Part shown: positions 42,169 through 52,491 of the stretch, piece after piece
Numbering within the stretch: the first letter of the stretch is position 1
How the letters are laid out: the number at the start of each line of letters is the position of its first letter
Made by a program: the position numbers and the translations under genes
The notes under the pieces: model-generated
Database searches by the model: none
What the model was told of the DNA's origin: nothing
Seen by the model: the letters and a program-made list of their open reading frames with translations, nothing else
Origin: Scytonema sp. UIC 10036
GTDB taxonomy: Bacteria; Cyanobacteriota; Cyanobacteriia; Cyanobacteriales; Nostocaceae
NCBI RefSeq assembly: GCF_009725235.1
Contig: NZ_WJFC01000061.1
Location: 1-63,937, forward strand
Direction of reading: 5' to 3'
DNA length: 63,937 bases

Positions 42169-42240
42169 CTGATTTTTGAAATATACGTAGGTAGGGCTAA
42201 AGCCCATCACAAACCTTTGGTGGGCATTGCCCTACTCAAA
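42169..42240. repeat. TTTTTGAAATATACGTAG repeat fragment
   Basis: TTTTTGAAATATACGTAGG with GGGCTAAAGCCC resembles 62467-62515 (TTTTTGAAATACACGTAG, GGCTTTAGCCC). It is dispersed repeat debris within the leader of the porin gene; the frame that runs through it is not coding. Confidence 0.55.
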
Positions 42241-42306
42241 ATTCACAACTGTGTCAATGTTTCAAGCTTGGTGTGGGTTGTAACTAAAAATGTGTGTGAG
42301 GAAAAG

Positions 42307-43935
42307 ATGACAAAATTATGGAAATCCTTGCTAGCTAGCCCAGTGGTTTTGACCATGATGCTAGTCATGAATGCGTCTGTAGTTGCAGGGGAAACACCGG
42401 ACAATGGGAACATTAACGAAACTGAGAAACACCCTAAAGACAAATTAATGGCACAGGTGACTTCAGTTTCTCAGCTATCAGACGTACAGCCTACAGACTG
42501 GGCATTCCAAGCTCTGCAATCTTTGATAGAAAGATACGGTTGTATTGCAGGATATCCAAATGGGACATATAGAGGTAATCGGGCGCTAACGAGATATGAA
42601 TTTGCGGCTGGTTTAAATGCTTGTCTCGATCGCGTTAACGAACTCATCGCCACTGCGACTGCTGAGTTAGTCAATAAACAAGATTTAGCCACATTACAAA
42701 AACTGCAAGAGGAATTTGCAGCTGAACTGGCGACTCTTCGGGGACGTGTGGATGCACTCGAAGCAAAAGCTGCTGAGTTGGAAGCCAATCAATTTTCCAC
42801 CACCACTAAATTGCAAGGGGAAGTTGTTGCAGCCATCACTGATGTCTTTGGAGGCAATACAGTCAATGATGTAGATGTTGAGGATAACAACACAACCTTT
42901 GGGGCGCGGGTACGTGTGGAGTTTGTGACTAGCTTCACCGGAAACGATACTTTGTTTACCAGACTTCAAGCCAATAACATTGTCAACCCCGAACTTGGAA
43001 CACCAGAAGGCAGCTTATTTTTTGCAGGTGAAGACGGTAACAGCGATGTCTTGCTGGATGCTTTGTGGTACCAATTCCCCCTGACTAAAAGCACAGAAGT
43101 TATTGCAATTGCAAACGCAGGTGCAGCTGATGACTTAACCGACACAATAAACATTTTTGATGGAGATGGTTCTCTAGGTGCTTTATCAACCTTTGGTACA
43201 CGCAACGCAATTTATTACCAGGTTGAAGGCGCAGGTTTGGGCATCACTCAGCAGTTTGGGGATGCTGTATCTGTTTCTTTAGGATATTTGGGAAGCTCTC
43301 CAAACAATCCATCCCTTGGGAATGGTGTGTTTAATGGTCCTTACGGCGCTCTAGCACAACTGACTATTAAACCAAGCGATCGCCTTAGCTTCGGGTTCAC
43401 CTACATTAATGCTTACAATCAAGAATTAAATGCAGGGAGTACCCGCGCAAATCCAAGATCGTTCTTCAATTCCAACTTCGACTTTGACTTAGATGGAGAA
43501 TCAGACGAGTTAAACGTACCCTTTTCCAGTAATTCATACGGTTTCCAAGCATCCATCGGCTTAAGCGAGAAATTCGTCATAGGCGGTTGGGTTGGATATA
43601 CAAATGCTCGTAACTTATCCACTCAGGGAGGAAGAATTGACCGAGGAGATTTAGATATTTGGACTTGGGCGGTGACTTTAGGATTTCCCGATCTTGGCAA
43701 GAAAGGCAGCTTAGCTGGTATCGTATTTGGTATGGAACCAAAAGTCACAGGTTCCAGCATCAACGAAATCTCCAGAGATAGAGACACTTCCTATCACATA
43801 GAAGCGTTCTATCAGTATCAGGTCACCGAAAATATAGCCATTACTCCAGGAGTTATTTGGTTGACAGCACCAGACCATAACAGTAATAACGATGATGTTC
43901 TGATTGGTGCTCTTAGAACAACCTTTAGTTTTTAA
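42307..43935 (+). CDS. SLH-domain porin (OprB-like)
   Basis: A 542-aa outer membrane porin. A signal peptide (MTKLWKSLLASPVVLTMMLV) is followed by an SLH domain (LSDVQPTDWAFQALQSLIER, GYPNGTYRGNRALTRYEFAA), a coiled coil (EEFAAELATLRGRVDALEAK) and a C-terminal OprB-like beta-barrel ending in Phe (RTTFSF). The ATG at 42307 has AGGAAAA upstream; the longer frame from 42154 runs through repeat DNA. Cyanobacterial porins of this type carry ions and small solutes; the position divergent from znuA hints at zinc, which is an inference. Confidence 0.9.
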   Translation: MTKLWKSLLASPVVLTMMLVMNASVVAGETPDNGNINETEKHPKDKLMAQVTSVSQLSDVQPTDWAFQALQSLIERYGCIAGYPNGTYRGNRALTRYEFAAGLNACLDRVNELIATATAELVNKQDLATLQKLQEEFAAELATLRGRVDALEAKAAELEANQFSTTTKLQGEVVAAITDVFGGNTVNDVDVEDNNTTFGARVRVEFVTSFTGNDTLFTRLQANNIVNPELGTPEGSLFFAGEDGNSDVLLDALWYQFPLTKSTEVIAIANAGAADDLTDTINIFDGDGSLGALSTFGTRNAIYYQVEGAGLGITQQFGDAVSVSLGYLGSSPNNPSLGNGVFNGPYGALAQLTIKPSDRLSFGFTYINAYNQELNAGSTRANPRSFFNSNFDFDLDGESDELNVPFSSNSYGFQASIGLSEKFVIGGWVGYTNARNLSTQGGRIDRGDLDIWTWAVTLGFPDLGKKGSLAGIVFGMEPKVTGSSINEISRDRDTSYHIEAFYQYQVTENIAITPGVIWLTAPDHNSNNDDVLIGALRTTFSF

Positions 43936-43946
43936 TCGGCATAAAA

Positions 43947-43970
43947 AGACCAGCCTACCACAGCTGGTCT
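43947..43970 (+). terminator. Hairpin terminator after the porin gene
   Basis: AGACCAGC-8-base loop-GCTGGTCT, 11 bases after the stop codon. A-rich and T-containing flanks but only a short T-run follows. Confidence 0.7.
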
Positions 43971-44201
43971 ATAAAAATCTCTTGTGTTGTCTTGTCTGAG
44001 TTAAACCCAAATTATGCTTTCTCAAAGCGCACCGGGAAACTTTATCATCACAACATTGTAACAGCCAACACAGATTTTTGAAGGAAATTTATCAAAAGAA
44101 AACACATTTATAAAAAAATAGCCTCTATCTTAAAGAAGAATTAAAGCATCTCAATGTAAAGATAAATCAAATTTCATTGGGCATTGGTCACCGATCGCTG
44201 T

Positions 44202-45932
44202 TCACTGGTCACTGTTCACTGACTGCGGTTGTCCCCAAATAACACGTTCCTGCTTGTAGATAGCAATTCCAGGTTTTGCTCCCTTGGGCTTATACACGTA
44301 CTTTGGTTGAGTATAAACTATTGGAACTTGGTCGCTTTGACGACTGCGACTGTAGTATGCTGCTAGGTTGGCAACGTATTGTAAATCACTGTCATCTGGA
44401 ACTGCACCCGCTTCCAAACGCAAAAGCAGGTGACTTCCCGGAATTTCTTGTGCGTGAAACCATAAATCGTAATCATTCGCAATACGAAAGGTTAACTGGT
44501 CATTTTGACGGTTGTTGCGACCAATTAAAACTTCAAAACCGCTAGGAGTGCGGAAACGGTGAAAGTTAATATTAGCCGATTCTGTAGAACTGCGACGGCG
44601 ATACCCTGAGTCTTCTAAATATTGTTGCTGAATCAGTTCCTCACGAATTTCCTCTAAAGCTTGTAAATCTTCTGGTGTTTGGTAACTGTCTATTTGAGAA
44701 ATAGCTGCTTCTACTTGCTCCAAATACTCAATTTCTGTCTTAACTTCCATCAAGAGCGGTTCCACAGCAGTACGGGCGCGTTTGAGTTTTTGGTGCTGTT
44801 TGTAAAGATTTTGAGCATTTTGCACCGCATTTTTATCTGGTTCTAAGGCAATCTTTATAGGTTTGCCAGTTTCAAAGTCAGGTAGGGTAATCTCCTTCAT
44901 TCCCACCTGCCATTCATGCAGATGCGCCATTAACAAATCAGCTTTTTGCCTGTACTCATCTGCTTGCTCGGATTGCTGTAAGCGTTGCTCAAAGGTAGCC
45001 GCCTTGACTCGCAATTTTTCTAAAATATTGTTGAGTTTTTGATTCAACTGATGCCGCAGTTGAGAAAATGTCTGTAAATTAAACTGGTCACTGTAATAGC
45101 GATTGAGTAGGTCTTGAATATCTTCCTCTGGCTTCACCGCACCCCAACCCAAGACATTGTATCCTCCTGTTGTCCAAACAGGTTCATACTTCTCGCTCTC
45201 CAATCTTTGTAACCATTGGCACCAGTAATGAAACAGTCGCTGCCAATCCTCAGAGTTCAGGCTATCTGTCGTAGTGTCTGGATCTATACCGGATACCTGT
45301 AACATTGACTGTATGAGCGACGGAGAAACGCCACGGTAGTTTTTGAGTAGCTGCTTTTTTATGGCTCCTGGTATTAAACTGACTCGTTCTTGCCAGCGTT
45401 CCTGAGATTCTGTCAAACTGGGTACGGTAGCAGTGAGTCGGGGTGGTTTTTCATATGGCTGTCCTGTAAGAATGGGGCGGACACTGGATTGTTGTTGATT
45501 AACTTGGTGGGCAACAGTAATGATTGTGTTATTTGCATCGGTAAGAATGACATTACTGTACTTACCCATGATTTCAACATACACGTGATACAAAGCACTT
45601 TCGCCCGGACGGCGGGCAAACTGTAAATCAACTGCACGTTCCCAAGGATCTATTATCTCTATAGAAACTAGTGCCAATCCACCTAACTGATGCACTAGTT
45701 GTTGGCTGAAGGTAAAAGTATCTGGGATTCTTGGTGGTGGATCTCCAATGTGGAGGCGGGCGGCTTGAGCATGCCAAGAAATTTCCAGCCAACTCCGTTG
45801 TTTTATCGTGCGGAGTGCGATCGCAATGGTGTAGCTATTGCGCTGATAAACTTGCTCTATACGAGATGGTAGCCAGTTAGCGCGGATATCGCTACAAACA
45901 GCGGTAAGAGTCGTAAAGTCAAAAGTTTGCAC
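44202..45932 (-). CDS. rqcH: NFACT/RqcH-like ribosome quality-control protein
   Basis: A 576-aa NFACT family protein, homologous to bacterial RqcH and eukaryotic Rqc2, which bind stalled 50S subunits and direct Ala tailing. The NFACT-N domain starts QTFDFTTLTAVCSDIRANWL, with WERAVDLQF around 105 in place of the family DR motif. A long coiled coil (about 280-440) is followed by the NFACT-R/DUF814 domain with NDYDLWFHAQEIPGSHLLLR. The start is GTG at 45932 with GGGGA 6 bases upstream; a TTG seven codons earlier is the alternative. Older annotation calls such genes fibronectin-binding proteins. The C-terminus is AKPGIAIYKQERVIWGQ, short of the common NFACT-C domain. Confidence 0.88.
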   Translation of the reverse strand: MQTFDFTTLTAVCSDIRANWLPSRIEQVYQRNSYTIAIALRTIKQRSWLEISWHAQAARLHIGDPPPRIPDTFTFSQQLVHQLGGLALVSIEIIDPWERAVDLQFARRPGESALYHVYVEIMGKYSNVILTDANNTIITVAHQVNQQQSSVRPILTGQPYEKPPRLTATVPSLTESQERWQERVSLIPGAIKKQLLKNYRGVSPSLIQSMLQVSGIDPDTTTDSLNSEDWQRLFHYWCQWLQRLESEKYEPVWTTGGYNVLGWGAVKPEEDIQDLLNRYYSDQFNLQTFSQLRHQLNQKLNNILEKLRVKAATFEQRLQQSEQADEYRQKADLLMAHLHEWQVGMKEITLPDFETGKPIKIALEPDKNAVQNAQNLYKQHQKLKRARTAVEPLLMEVKTEIEYLEQVEAAISQIDSYQTPEDLQALEEIREELIQQQYLEDSGYRRRSSTESANINFHRFRTPSGFEVLIGRNNRQNDQLTFRIANDYDLWFHAQEIPGSHLLLRLEAGAVPDDSDLQYVANLAAYYSRSRQSDQVPIVYTQPKYVYKPKGAKPGIAIYKQERVIWGQPQSVNSDQ

Positions 45933-46107
45933 AACGATTCCCCGTTTCACCAATTTTCAGCTACCAAAAATCGCTTGCTAGCGATCTGTTTGCTGATGAA
46001 GTCGTAAAATGTCCGTGTAAAGACACCTCTTCTACAATAGCAAAAACTCTAGTCGCCGATAAAAAAAAAGTTCATCACCGATCGTGAAAAACCCTCTTTC
46101 CTACTCC

Positions 46108-46350
46108 CTACTCTCCACTCCCTACTTCCTTTTTCAAGCTAGCTTGCAATTCCTGTATTGGATCTGTGGTTGGTTCTTGTCGAAAAACGTATTTGTTTAA
46201 TTCTCCAAAGTTCATTATGAAAGGAGCGGCATATGGTGCCCAAGCCAATCTTTTTTTATGATTTATGCTTTGATCTCGCATAAATTTAAATAAGGGAACT
46301 TGAGAAAAATCTTGCTTCTTCTCTTCAATTAGTTGAATTATAGAGTTCAT
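46108..46350 (-). CDS. Probable N-terminal fragment of a heme oxygenase-like protein
   Basis: An 80-aa frame (MNSIIQLIEEKKQDFSQVPL, then FKFMRDQSINHKKRLAWAPY, then FIMNFGELNKYVFRQEPTTD). The style is that of the start of longer cyanobacterial proteins with a heme oxygenase-like helical fold, from memory only. The frame ends in DNA made of CCCTACTC tandem repeats, so the rest appears lost. It may be a pseudogene. Confidence 0.45.
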   Translation of the reverse strand: MNSIIQLIEEKKQDFSQVPLFKFMRDQSINHKKRLAWAPYAAPFIMNFGELNKYVFRQEPTTDPIQELQASLKKEVGSGE

Positions 46351-46817
46351 AAAGATCCCAAAATTTTAGAAAACCTATTCTTTCCTCGATCAACTTGTTA
46401 TGGCAAATCTATCGGATGAGCTTAAAAGGCTTTATTCAAACTCAGTCTATTTTTTATTTTTCTGATAAAATTTTATAGAACAATTATGTTTTTTTATTTG
46501 AAGAATAGCAATAGAAGATTTACATAAGAATATATTTGATGTTTTTCAAGAGGATGTTAAATCTACTTAAAAAAAAAATTGTTAATTATAAAAAGTGGTA
46601 AAGTTACTGATTAATAACAGCTTATTTTGGCGATCGCATGGTTAGCATCAGTTTGGCAACTGTAAATATACGGTTATAGCTAACCGTGTATTTACGGGAC
46701 TTTATTAAAGTTTTTACAGATGCTTATGCTCATAGTGTCAATTTGGCTATTAATTTGTGAGATTATTTATAGTTTTGGGAATACTAGGTGATATTAATCT
46801 TGGAAGTCTTGGCTCAA
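46351..46817. other. Intergenic region upstream of the giant sensor kinase
   Basis: No gene in about 470 bases, AT-rich with poly-A and poly-T runs. GTTAGC/GCTAAC half-sites lie around 46640-46690 (TATACGGTTATAGCTAACCG), a possible operator or simple palindrome. The GTG at 46788 is an alternative start for the next gene. Confidence 0.4.
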
Positions 46818-49800
46818 ATGTCTGTACATCTAAACAAAATTTTTACGATTCCTGGCTATCGCATCTTGGAAAAAATTTATGCAGACAGCAAAACTCTAGT
46901 TTGCCGGGGTATTAGAGAAAGTGACCAAAAATTAGTGATTATTAAACTGATGCATAGCAAATATCCAAGTTTTACTCAAATTGCTCAGTTTCGCAATCAG
47001 TATGCGATCGCAATGAATCTTCAGATTTCAGGCATTGTTCAAACCTATAGCTTAGAAAATTGTGATAACAGCTATGCTTTAGTCATGGAAGATTTTGGTG
47101 GTGTTTCTCTACGGGATTACTTAGATCGTGTCAAGAAATCAACTACCATACCTCTACAAGAGTTTTTCCAAATTGCTGTTCAAATAGCTTCTACTCTCGA
47201 TGAACTGCATCGACACTACGTGATTCATAAAGATATTAAACCTGCAAACATCCTAATTAATCCCACCACCTTTGAGGTTAAGTTAGCAGATTTTAGTATT
47301 GCCTCCCTACTTCCAAAAGAAATTCAATACCTTACCAATCCCAATTTTTTAGAAGGCACATTAGCTTATATTTCTCCCGAACAAACCGGAAGAATGAACC
47401 GAGGGATCGACTACCGTAGCGATTTTTATTCTCTCGGAGTTACATTTTTTGAACTTCTAACCGGACAGTTACCCTTCACGACTAAAGATCCTATAGAGTT
47501 AATCTATTCTCATATTGCCAAGCAACAGCAAAATCCCAGCGAAATTAACTGCCAACTTCCAAAAGTTGTATCTGATATTATTGGTAAACTAATGGCAAAA
47601 AATAGTGAAGATCGCTATCAAAGTGGTTTTGGATTAAAGTGCGATTTAGAAATCTGTTGGCAACAATGGCAAACTATTGGAAATATAATACCCTTCCAGT
47701 TAGGACAACATGATATTTCCGATCGTTTTATCATCCCTGAAAAACTCTATGATCGTCAACAGGAAGTAAAGACTCTACTTGCTGCTTTCGAGCGAGTCTC
47801 AGCTGGAACAACAGAAATGGTATTGATTACTGGTGCTTCTGGTATCGGCAAAACTGCTGTTGTTAACGAAGTTCACAAACCAATTTTGCGACAAAGAGGT
47901 TATTTTATTAAAGGAAAATTCGATCGGTTCAAAAGAGATATTCCCTTGTCCGCTTTGGTGCAGGCTTTTGAAGACTTAATCAGACAAATCCTGAGTGAAG
48001 CTGATAGTGTTCTTCAACAGTGGAAAACAGGCATTTTAGCAGGATTAGGTACGCAAGCTCGAGTTCTTACCAATGTTATTCCTAGCTTAGAATTGATTAT
48101 TGGTCCTCAACCACCAGTCGCTGAACTATCTGGTATTGCATCTCAAAATCGTTTTAATTTATTATTTCAAAGATTTATCAAATTATTCGGTACTGAAGAG
48201 CATCCTTTAGTTATTTTTCTGGACGATTTACAATGGGCAGATACAGCTTCACTGAAACTTATTGAATTATTAATGAGTTCAAAGACTACGGTTACAACAT
48301 ATCCTTCTGTAATAGAAAGACATGACAAGGAATCATCTATAGCAGAAGATGTAAATATTTATCATAATTATTACAATAATTTATTATTAATGGGTGCTTA
48401 TCGCGATAATGAAGTTTCACCAACACATCCACTGTTTTTAACAATCAAAGCTATTGAAAAGTCTCAAGCAACTCTTAGTTGTATCCAACTTCAATCTTTA
48501 AGTTTATTCGACTTAAATTCTTTGATATCTGATACTCTTCACTGTGAAAAATCAGTTTCTCTTAATCTTACAGAAATAGTATTTGCTAAAACTCAAGGCA
48601 ATCCATTTTTTTGTTATCAATTTCTCAAGAATCTGCATACAGAAGGTGCTATTGAATTTAATTTTAATGCGAGATATTGGCAATACGATATTGCGAAAGT
48701 AAAGGCGCTTACTTTCACAGAGAATGTTGTAGAATTTATGGCGCTTCAAATCGAAAAGTTGCCAAGAAAAACTCAAGATGTTTTAAAATTGGCTGCGTGT
48801 ATAGGAAATCAGTTTGATTTAAAGACTCTTGCGATCGTACATCAAAAATCTGAAGCAGATACAGCAGATAATTTATGGACAGCTTTACTTGAAGGGCTGA
48901 TTATACAGGACAGCGAAAAATCTAAGTTATCTAAATATAAATTTATACACGATCGCGTACAGCAGGCTGCTTATTCTCTAATATCCAAAAGTCAAAAAAA
49001 GAAAATTCATTTAAAAATTGGACAATTGCTGTTGAGTCGTATTCCAATTGAAGAACGAAAAGAAAAAATATTTGAGTTAGTCAATCAATTGAATATAGCA
49101 GCAGAATTAATTGGCGATCGCAAGACTCGCTATGAATTGATAGATATGAATTTAATTGCTGGTACAAAAGCTATGTTAGCAACTGCTTACACAGCAGCCG
49201 TGAAATATTTTAAGACTGGGATAGATTTACTAACTGCTGATTGTTGGGAGGCAGACTATAATCTTAGCCTAACTTTGTATGAAAAAGCAGTAGAGGCGGC
49301 ATACTTAGATGGTCATTTTGAACAGATGCAAGAAATAGCAGATGTGGTGTTAAAAAAAGCAAAAACGCTATTAGATACAGTAAAAGTTTATGAAGTTATA
49401 ATTCAAGCTCGTGGTTCGCAAAATAAACTTATAGAAGCAATTAGCATTGCACTATCATTTCTAAAATTGTTAGGAACGGAATTTCCAGAAAATCCCAATC
49501 AAACTGATGTTCAGAATGAACTAGAGAGGACAGCTTCAAATCTAGCAAGTTTCAGTATTGATACCTTAAGCCATTTGCCGAAAATGAAAGAAGTTTTACC
49601 TTTGGCTGTAATGTGTATTTTGTCTAGTGTTACATCTCTAGTGTATCCAGTCAATCCTCAACTATTTCTGTTAATAATTCTCAAACAGGTTAATTTATCT
49701 ATTAAATATGGAAATGCTCCTTCATCCGCTTTTGCTTATGCTACCTATGGATTAACGCTTTGTGGAGTTGTAGAAGACATTGAATCTGGATATCAATTTG

Positions 49801-52445
49801 GCAAACTAGGAAAACTTTTGTTATCTGGAGAAAAAACTAGTTCTGTAACTGCAAAAGTTTTAGAAGTCTTTAATCATTTAATTAAACCTTGGAAAGAGCA
49901 TATTAGTGAAACACTACAACCTCTGCTCGATACTTACTCTATAGCTTTGGAAACGGGGGATTTAGAATTTGCAGCATACGCTCTTTACGGTTATTCTTAT
50001 AGTGCATATTTCACGGGTCAAGATCTAACAGAACTAGAACAACAAATAGCAATATATAGTAGTAACCTACAAAAAATTAAACAGCATCGAGTCTTTTACT
50101 GGAATGAAATTTATCGACAAACTGTTCTCAATCTTTGTCAAGCACATAAAGAACATCATTGTTTAATTGGGGAAGCTTATGATGAAGAAAAAATGCTACC
50201 AATCCATTTAGAAACAAATGATGGAGTTGGACTTTTATTTTTATATTTATGTAAACTTCAACTTTGCTATTTATTTGGTGATTACTCTCGTAGTATTGAA
50301 TATGCAGCTAAAGCAGAAGAGTATTTATATGCTGGAACAGCAATGATAATTCTTCCGATTTTTAATTTTTACCATTCGCTCTCTCTTTTAGCAAGGTATC
50401 CTAGCGTTCAATTATCAGAACAAGAACAAATTTGGGGAATGGTAATAGCTAATCAAGAAAAAATGCAAAAATGGGCTTGTCACGCTCCCATGAATTTTTT
50501 GCATAAATTTTATTTGGTGAAAGCAGAGCAGCATCGGATTAGACAGGAATATGCTGAGGCTGTGGACTCTTACGAGTATGCTATTACATATGCTCAACAA
50601 AACCAGTATATAAATGAAGAAGCTCTGGCTAACGAACTAGCTGCTAAGTTTTATTTAGAATGGAACAAATTAAAAATTGCCAAAATTTACCTAACAGATG
50701 CTTATTTTGGCTACGTTCGCTGGGGTGCTAAAGCTAAAGCTGACAATTTGACAAACCTCTATCCTCAGTTCTTTACATCTGTTCTTCAACAAGAAGAAAT
50801 TCAAATAGAATTCAGTAAAAATACTTCCAACAGTTTTATATCTGTATCTACTAGTAGCACAAATCAAACTTTCTCTGGAGCGAATACAAGTATTTCTAAC
50901 TCTCTAGATTTGATAGCGGTTATCAAAGCCTCTATTGCACTCTCTAAGGAAATCGAACTAGAACAATTGCTATCTACTTTAATCCAGGTCGTGATGGAAA
51001 ATGCAGGAGCTTCTAAATGTGCTTTGATTTTGAATGAAGGAGAAAATTTATGCTTAGCCGTTACTGCTGTCACTTCCAACTCCGCTTGTGTCCCTCCTTA
51101 TACAAAGTTCCCATCCATCCGCCTAACATCTAGCCAGTATGTTCCTATTACTGTGATTAATTACGTAAAGCGCACGCAGGAAATTTTAGTCATTGATGAT
51201 ATTAACGAACAACCCTTATTCGCAGCAGATAGTTACATTATACACGAACAGCCCAAGAGTCTTTTGTGTATACCTATTATTAATCAAAATAAATTGCTTG
51301 GTATTCTTTATTTGGAAAATAATCTGATAATTGCGGCGTTTTCCCAAAATCGTTTGGAACTACTCAAGCTCATTACGACTCAAGCAGCTATCTCCTTAGA
51401 AAATGCTATTCTCTACCAAAATTTAGAACAAGCTAGCGATCGCCTGGAGCAGTACAATCATACCTTAGAAGAAAAAGTTGCTGAGAGAACACAAGCACTT
51501 CATGACAAAAATCAACAATTGCAACAAGCAATACAGGAATTAAAGCAGACTCAAGCTCAATTGATTCAAAGTGAAAAAATGTCAAGTTTGGGACAAATGG
51601 TAGCAGGAATTGCTCATGAAATCAATAACCCTGTCAATTTTATTCATGGCAATATTATTCATGCTAATACTTATATGCATCAATTGTTAGACTTGATAGA
51701 AGTTTATCAACTCGAATTCTCTAATTCTTCTGCTTCACTACAAAATAAACTTCAAGAAATAGACTTAGATTTTTTGAAAGAAGACTTACCCAAAATTCTT
51801 CATTCCATGAAAATAGGAACCACACGCATCCAGAATATTGTGTTGGAACTGCGTAATTTTTCTCGCTTAGACGAAGCAGAAATGAAGCCAGTTGATATTC
51901 ATGAGGGAATTAACAGTACTTTAATGATCTTACACCATAGACTGAAAGCAAAAGTAGAGCGACCTGAAATTAAAGTTATAAAAGAATACGGAAATCTCCC
52001 CCAAGTTGAATGTTACGTCAATCAACTGAACCAAGTTTTTATGAATATACTGGTAAATGCGATTGATGCGTTGGAACTAGGAACTGGAGAATCGAAACTA
52101 GGGTATGGAAAGATAACCGCCCCAACTCTTAATTTTCAATCTTTAATCCCCACAATTCTTATTCGTACATTGCTTGTAGAAAACCATAGTGTAGAGATTG
52201 TGATTGCTGACAATGGTTCTGGAATGGCTCAGGAAGTTATACAAAAAATCTTCGATCCGTTTTTTACCACTAAGCCAATAGGAAGTGGGACGGGTTTGGG
52301 TTTATCAATTAGTTACCACATTGTAGTAGAAAAACATCAGGGTAGTTTAACTTGCAATTCCGTTTTAGGTCAGGGAACCGAATTTCTTATTAAAATACCA
52401 GTCAAGCAGGATAAAGCTCGTGACAGAATAATTCGTAATTCGTAA
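46818..52445 (+). CDS. Ser/Thr kinase - AAA ATPase - GAF - histidine kinase giant sensor
   Basis: A protein of 1875 aa of a class frequent in filamentous cyanobacteria. In order: a Ser/Thr kinase (about 5-280; HKDIKPAN near 137, DFS near 158), an AAA/STAND-like ATPase with P-loop GASGIGKT near 340 and LDDLQWAD later, a long helical TPR-like region, a GAF domain (about 1370-1520), a coiled coil, HisKA with H1600 (GIAHEINNPV), and HATPase with ADNGSGMAQ and GSGTGLGLS. The GAF domain has no bilin-type Cys-His pair, so a light role is not suggested. The kinase has the usual DFS in place of DFG. No receiver gene is adjacent. The ATG at 46818 is preferred; a GTG ten codons upstream is possible. The signal sensed is unknown. 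Confidence 0.92.
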   Translation: MSVHLNKIFTIPGYRILEKIYADSKTLVCRGIRESDQKLVIIKLMHSKYPSFTQIAQFRNQYAIAMNLQISGIVQTYSLENCDNSYALVMEDFGGVSLRDYLDRVKKSTTIPLQEFFQIAVQIASTLDELHRHYVIHKDIKPANILINPTTFEVKLADFSIASLLPKEIQYLTNPNFLEGTLAYISPEQTGRMNRGIDYRSDFYSLGVTFFELLTGQLPFTTKDPIELIYSHIAKQQQNPSEINCQLPKVVSDIIGKLMAKNSEDRYQSGFGLKCDLEICWQQWQTIGNIIPFQLGQHDISDRFIIPEKLYDRQQEVKTLLAAFERVSAGTTEMVLITGASGIGKTAVVNEVHKPILRQRGYFIKGKFDRFKRDIPLSALVQAFEDLIRQILSEADSVLQQWKTGILAGLGTQARVLTNVIPSLELIIGPQPPVAELSGIASQNRFNLLFQRFIKLFGTEEHPLVIFLDDLQWADTASLKLIELLMSSKTTVTTYPSVIERHDKESSIAEDVNIYHNYYNNLLLMGAYRDNEVSPTHPLFLTIKAIEKSQATLSCIQLQSLSLFDLNSLISDTLHCEKSVSLNLTEIVFAKTQGNPFFCYQFLKNLHTEGAIEFNFNARYWQYDIAKVKALTFTENVVEFMALQIEKLPRKTQDVLKLAACIGNQFDLKTLAIVHQKSEADTADNLWTALLEGLIIQDSEKSKLSKYKFIHDRVQQAAYSLISKSQKKKIHLKIGQLLLSRIPIEERKEKIFELVNQLNIAAELIGDRKTRYELIDMNLIAGTKAMLATAYTAAVKYFKTGIDLLTADCWEADYNLSLTLYEKAVEAAYLDGHFEQMQEIADVVLKKAKTLLDTVKVYEVIIQARGSQNKLIEAISIALSFLKLLGTEFPENPNQTDVQNELERTASNLASFSIDTLSHLPKMKEVLPLAVMCILSSVTSLVYPVNPQLFLLIILKQVNLSIKYGNAPSSAFAYATYGLTLCGVVEDIESGYQFGKLGKLLLSGEKTSSVTAKVLEVFNHLIKPWKEHISETLQPLLDTYSIALETGDLEFAAYALYGYSYSAYFTGQDLTELEQQIAIYSSNLQKIKQHRVFYWNEIYRQTVLNLCQAHKEHHCLIGEAYDEEKMLPIHLETNDGVGLLFLYLCKLQLCYLFGDYSRSIEYAAKAEEYLYAGTAMIILPIFNFYHSLSLLARYPSVQLSEQEQIWGMVIANQEKMQKWACHAPMNFLHKFYLVKAEQHRIRQEYAEAVDSYEYAITYAQQNQYINEEALANELAAKFYLEWNKLKIAKIYLTDAYFGYVRWGAKAKADNLTNLYPQFFTSVLQQEEIQIEFSKNTSNSFISVSTSSTNQTFSGANTSISNSLDLIAVIKASIALSKEIELEQLLSTLIQVVMENAGASKCALILNEGENLCLAVTAVTSNSACVPPYTKFPSIRLTSSQYVPITVINYVKRTQEILVIDDINEQPLFAADSYIIHEQPKSLLCIPIINQNKLLGILYLENNLIIAAFSQNRLELLKLITTQAAISLENAILYQNLEQASDRLEQYNHTLEEKVAERTQALHDKNQQLQQAIQELKQTQAQLIQSEKMSSLGQMVAGIAHEINNPVNFIHGNIIHANTYMHQLLDLIEVYQLEFSNSSASLQNKLQEIDLDFLKEDLPKILHSMKIGTTRIQNIVLELRNFSRLDEAEMKPVDIHEGINSTLMILHHRLKAKVERPEIKVIKEYGNLPQVECYVNQLNQVFMNILVNAIDALELGTGESKLGYGKITAPTLNFQSLIPTILIRTLLVENHSVEIVIADNGSGMAQEVIQKIFDPFFTTKPIGSGTGLGLSISYHIVVEKHQGSLTCNSVLGQGTEFLIKIPVKQDKARDRIIRNS

Positions 52446-52467
52446 TGAAAAGTACGAATTACGAATT
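52430..52467. terminator. Inverted repeat at the end of the giant kinase gene
   Basis: AATTCGTAATTCGTA (52430-52444) and its exact complement (52453-52467) with an 8-base loop; the stop codon lies within it. No T-run follows on either side, so it may act as an RNA stabiliser or a weak bidirectional terminator between convergent genes. Confidence 0.55.
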
Positions 52468-52491
52468 GGAGCGCAGCGACTTTACCACTCG

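Noticed and set aside
42154..42306. N-terminal extension of the porin gene
   Set aside because: It runs through a dispersed repeat; the signal peptide and ribosome-binding site match the ATG at 42307.
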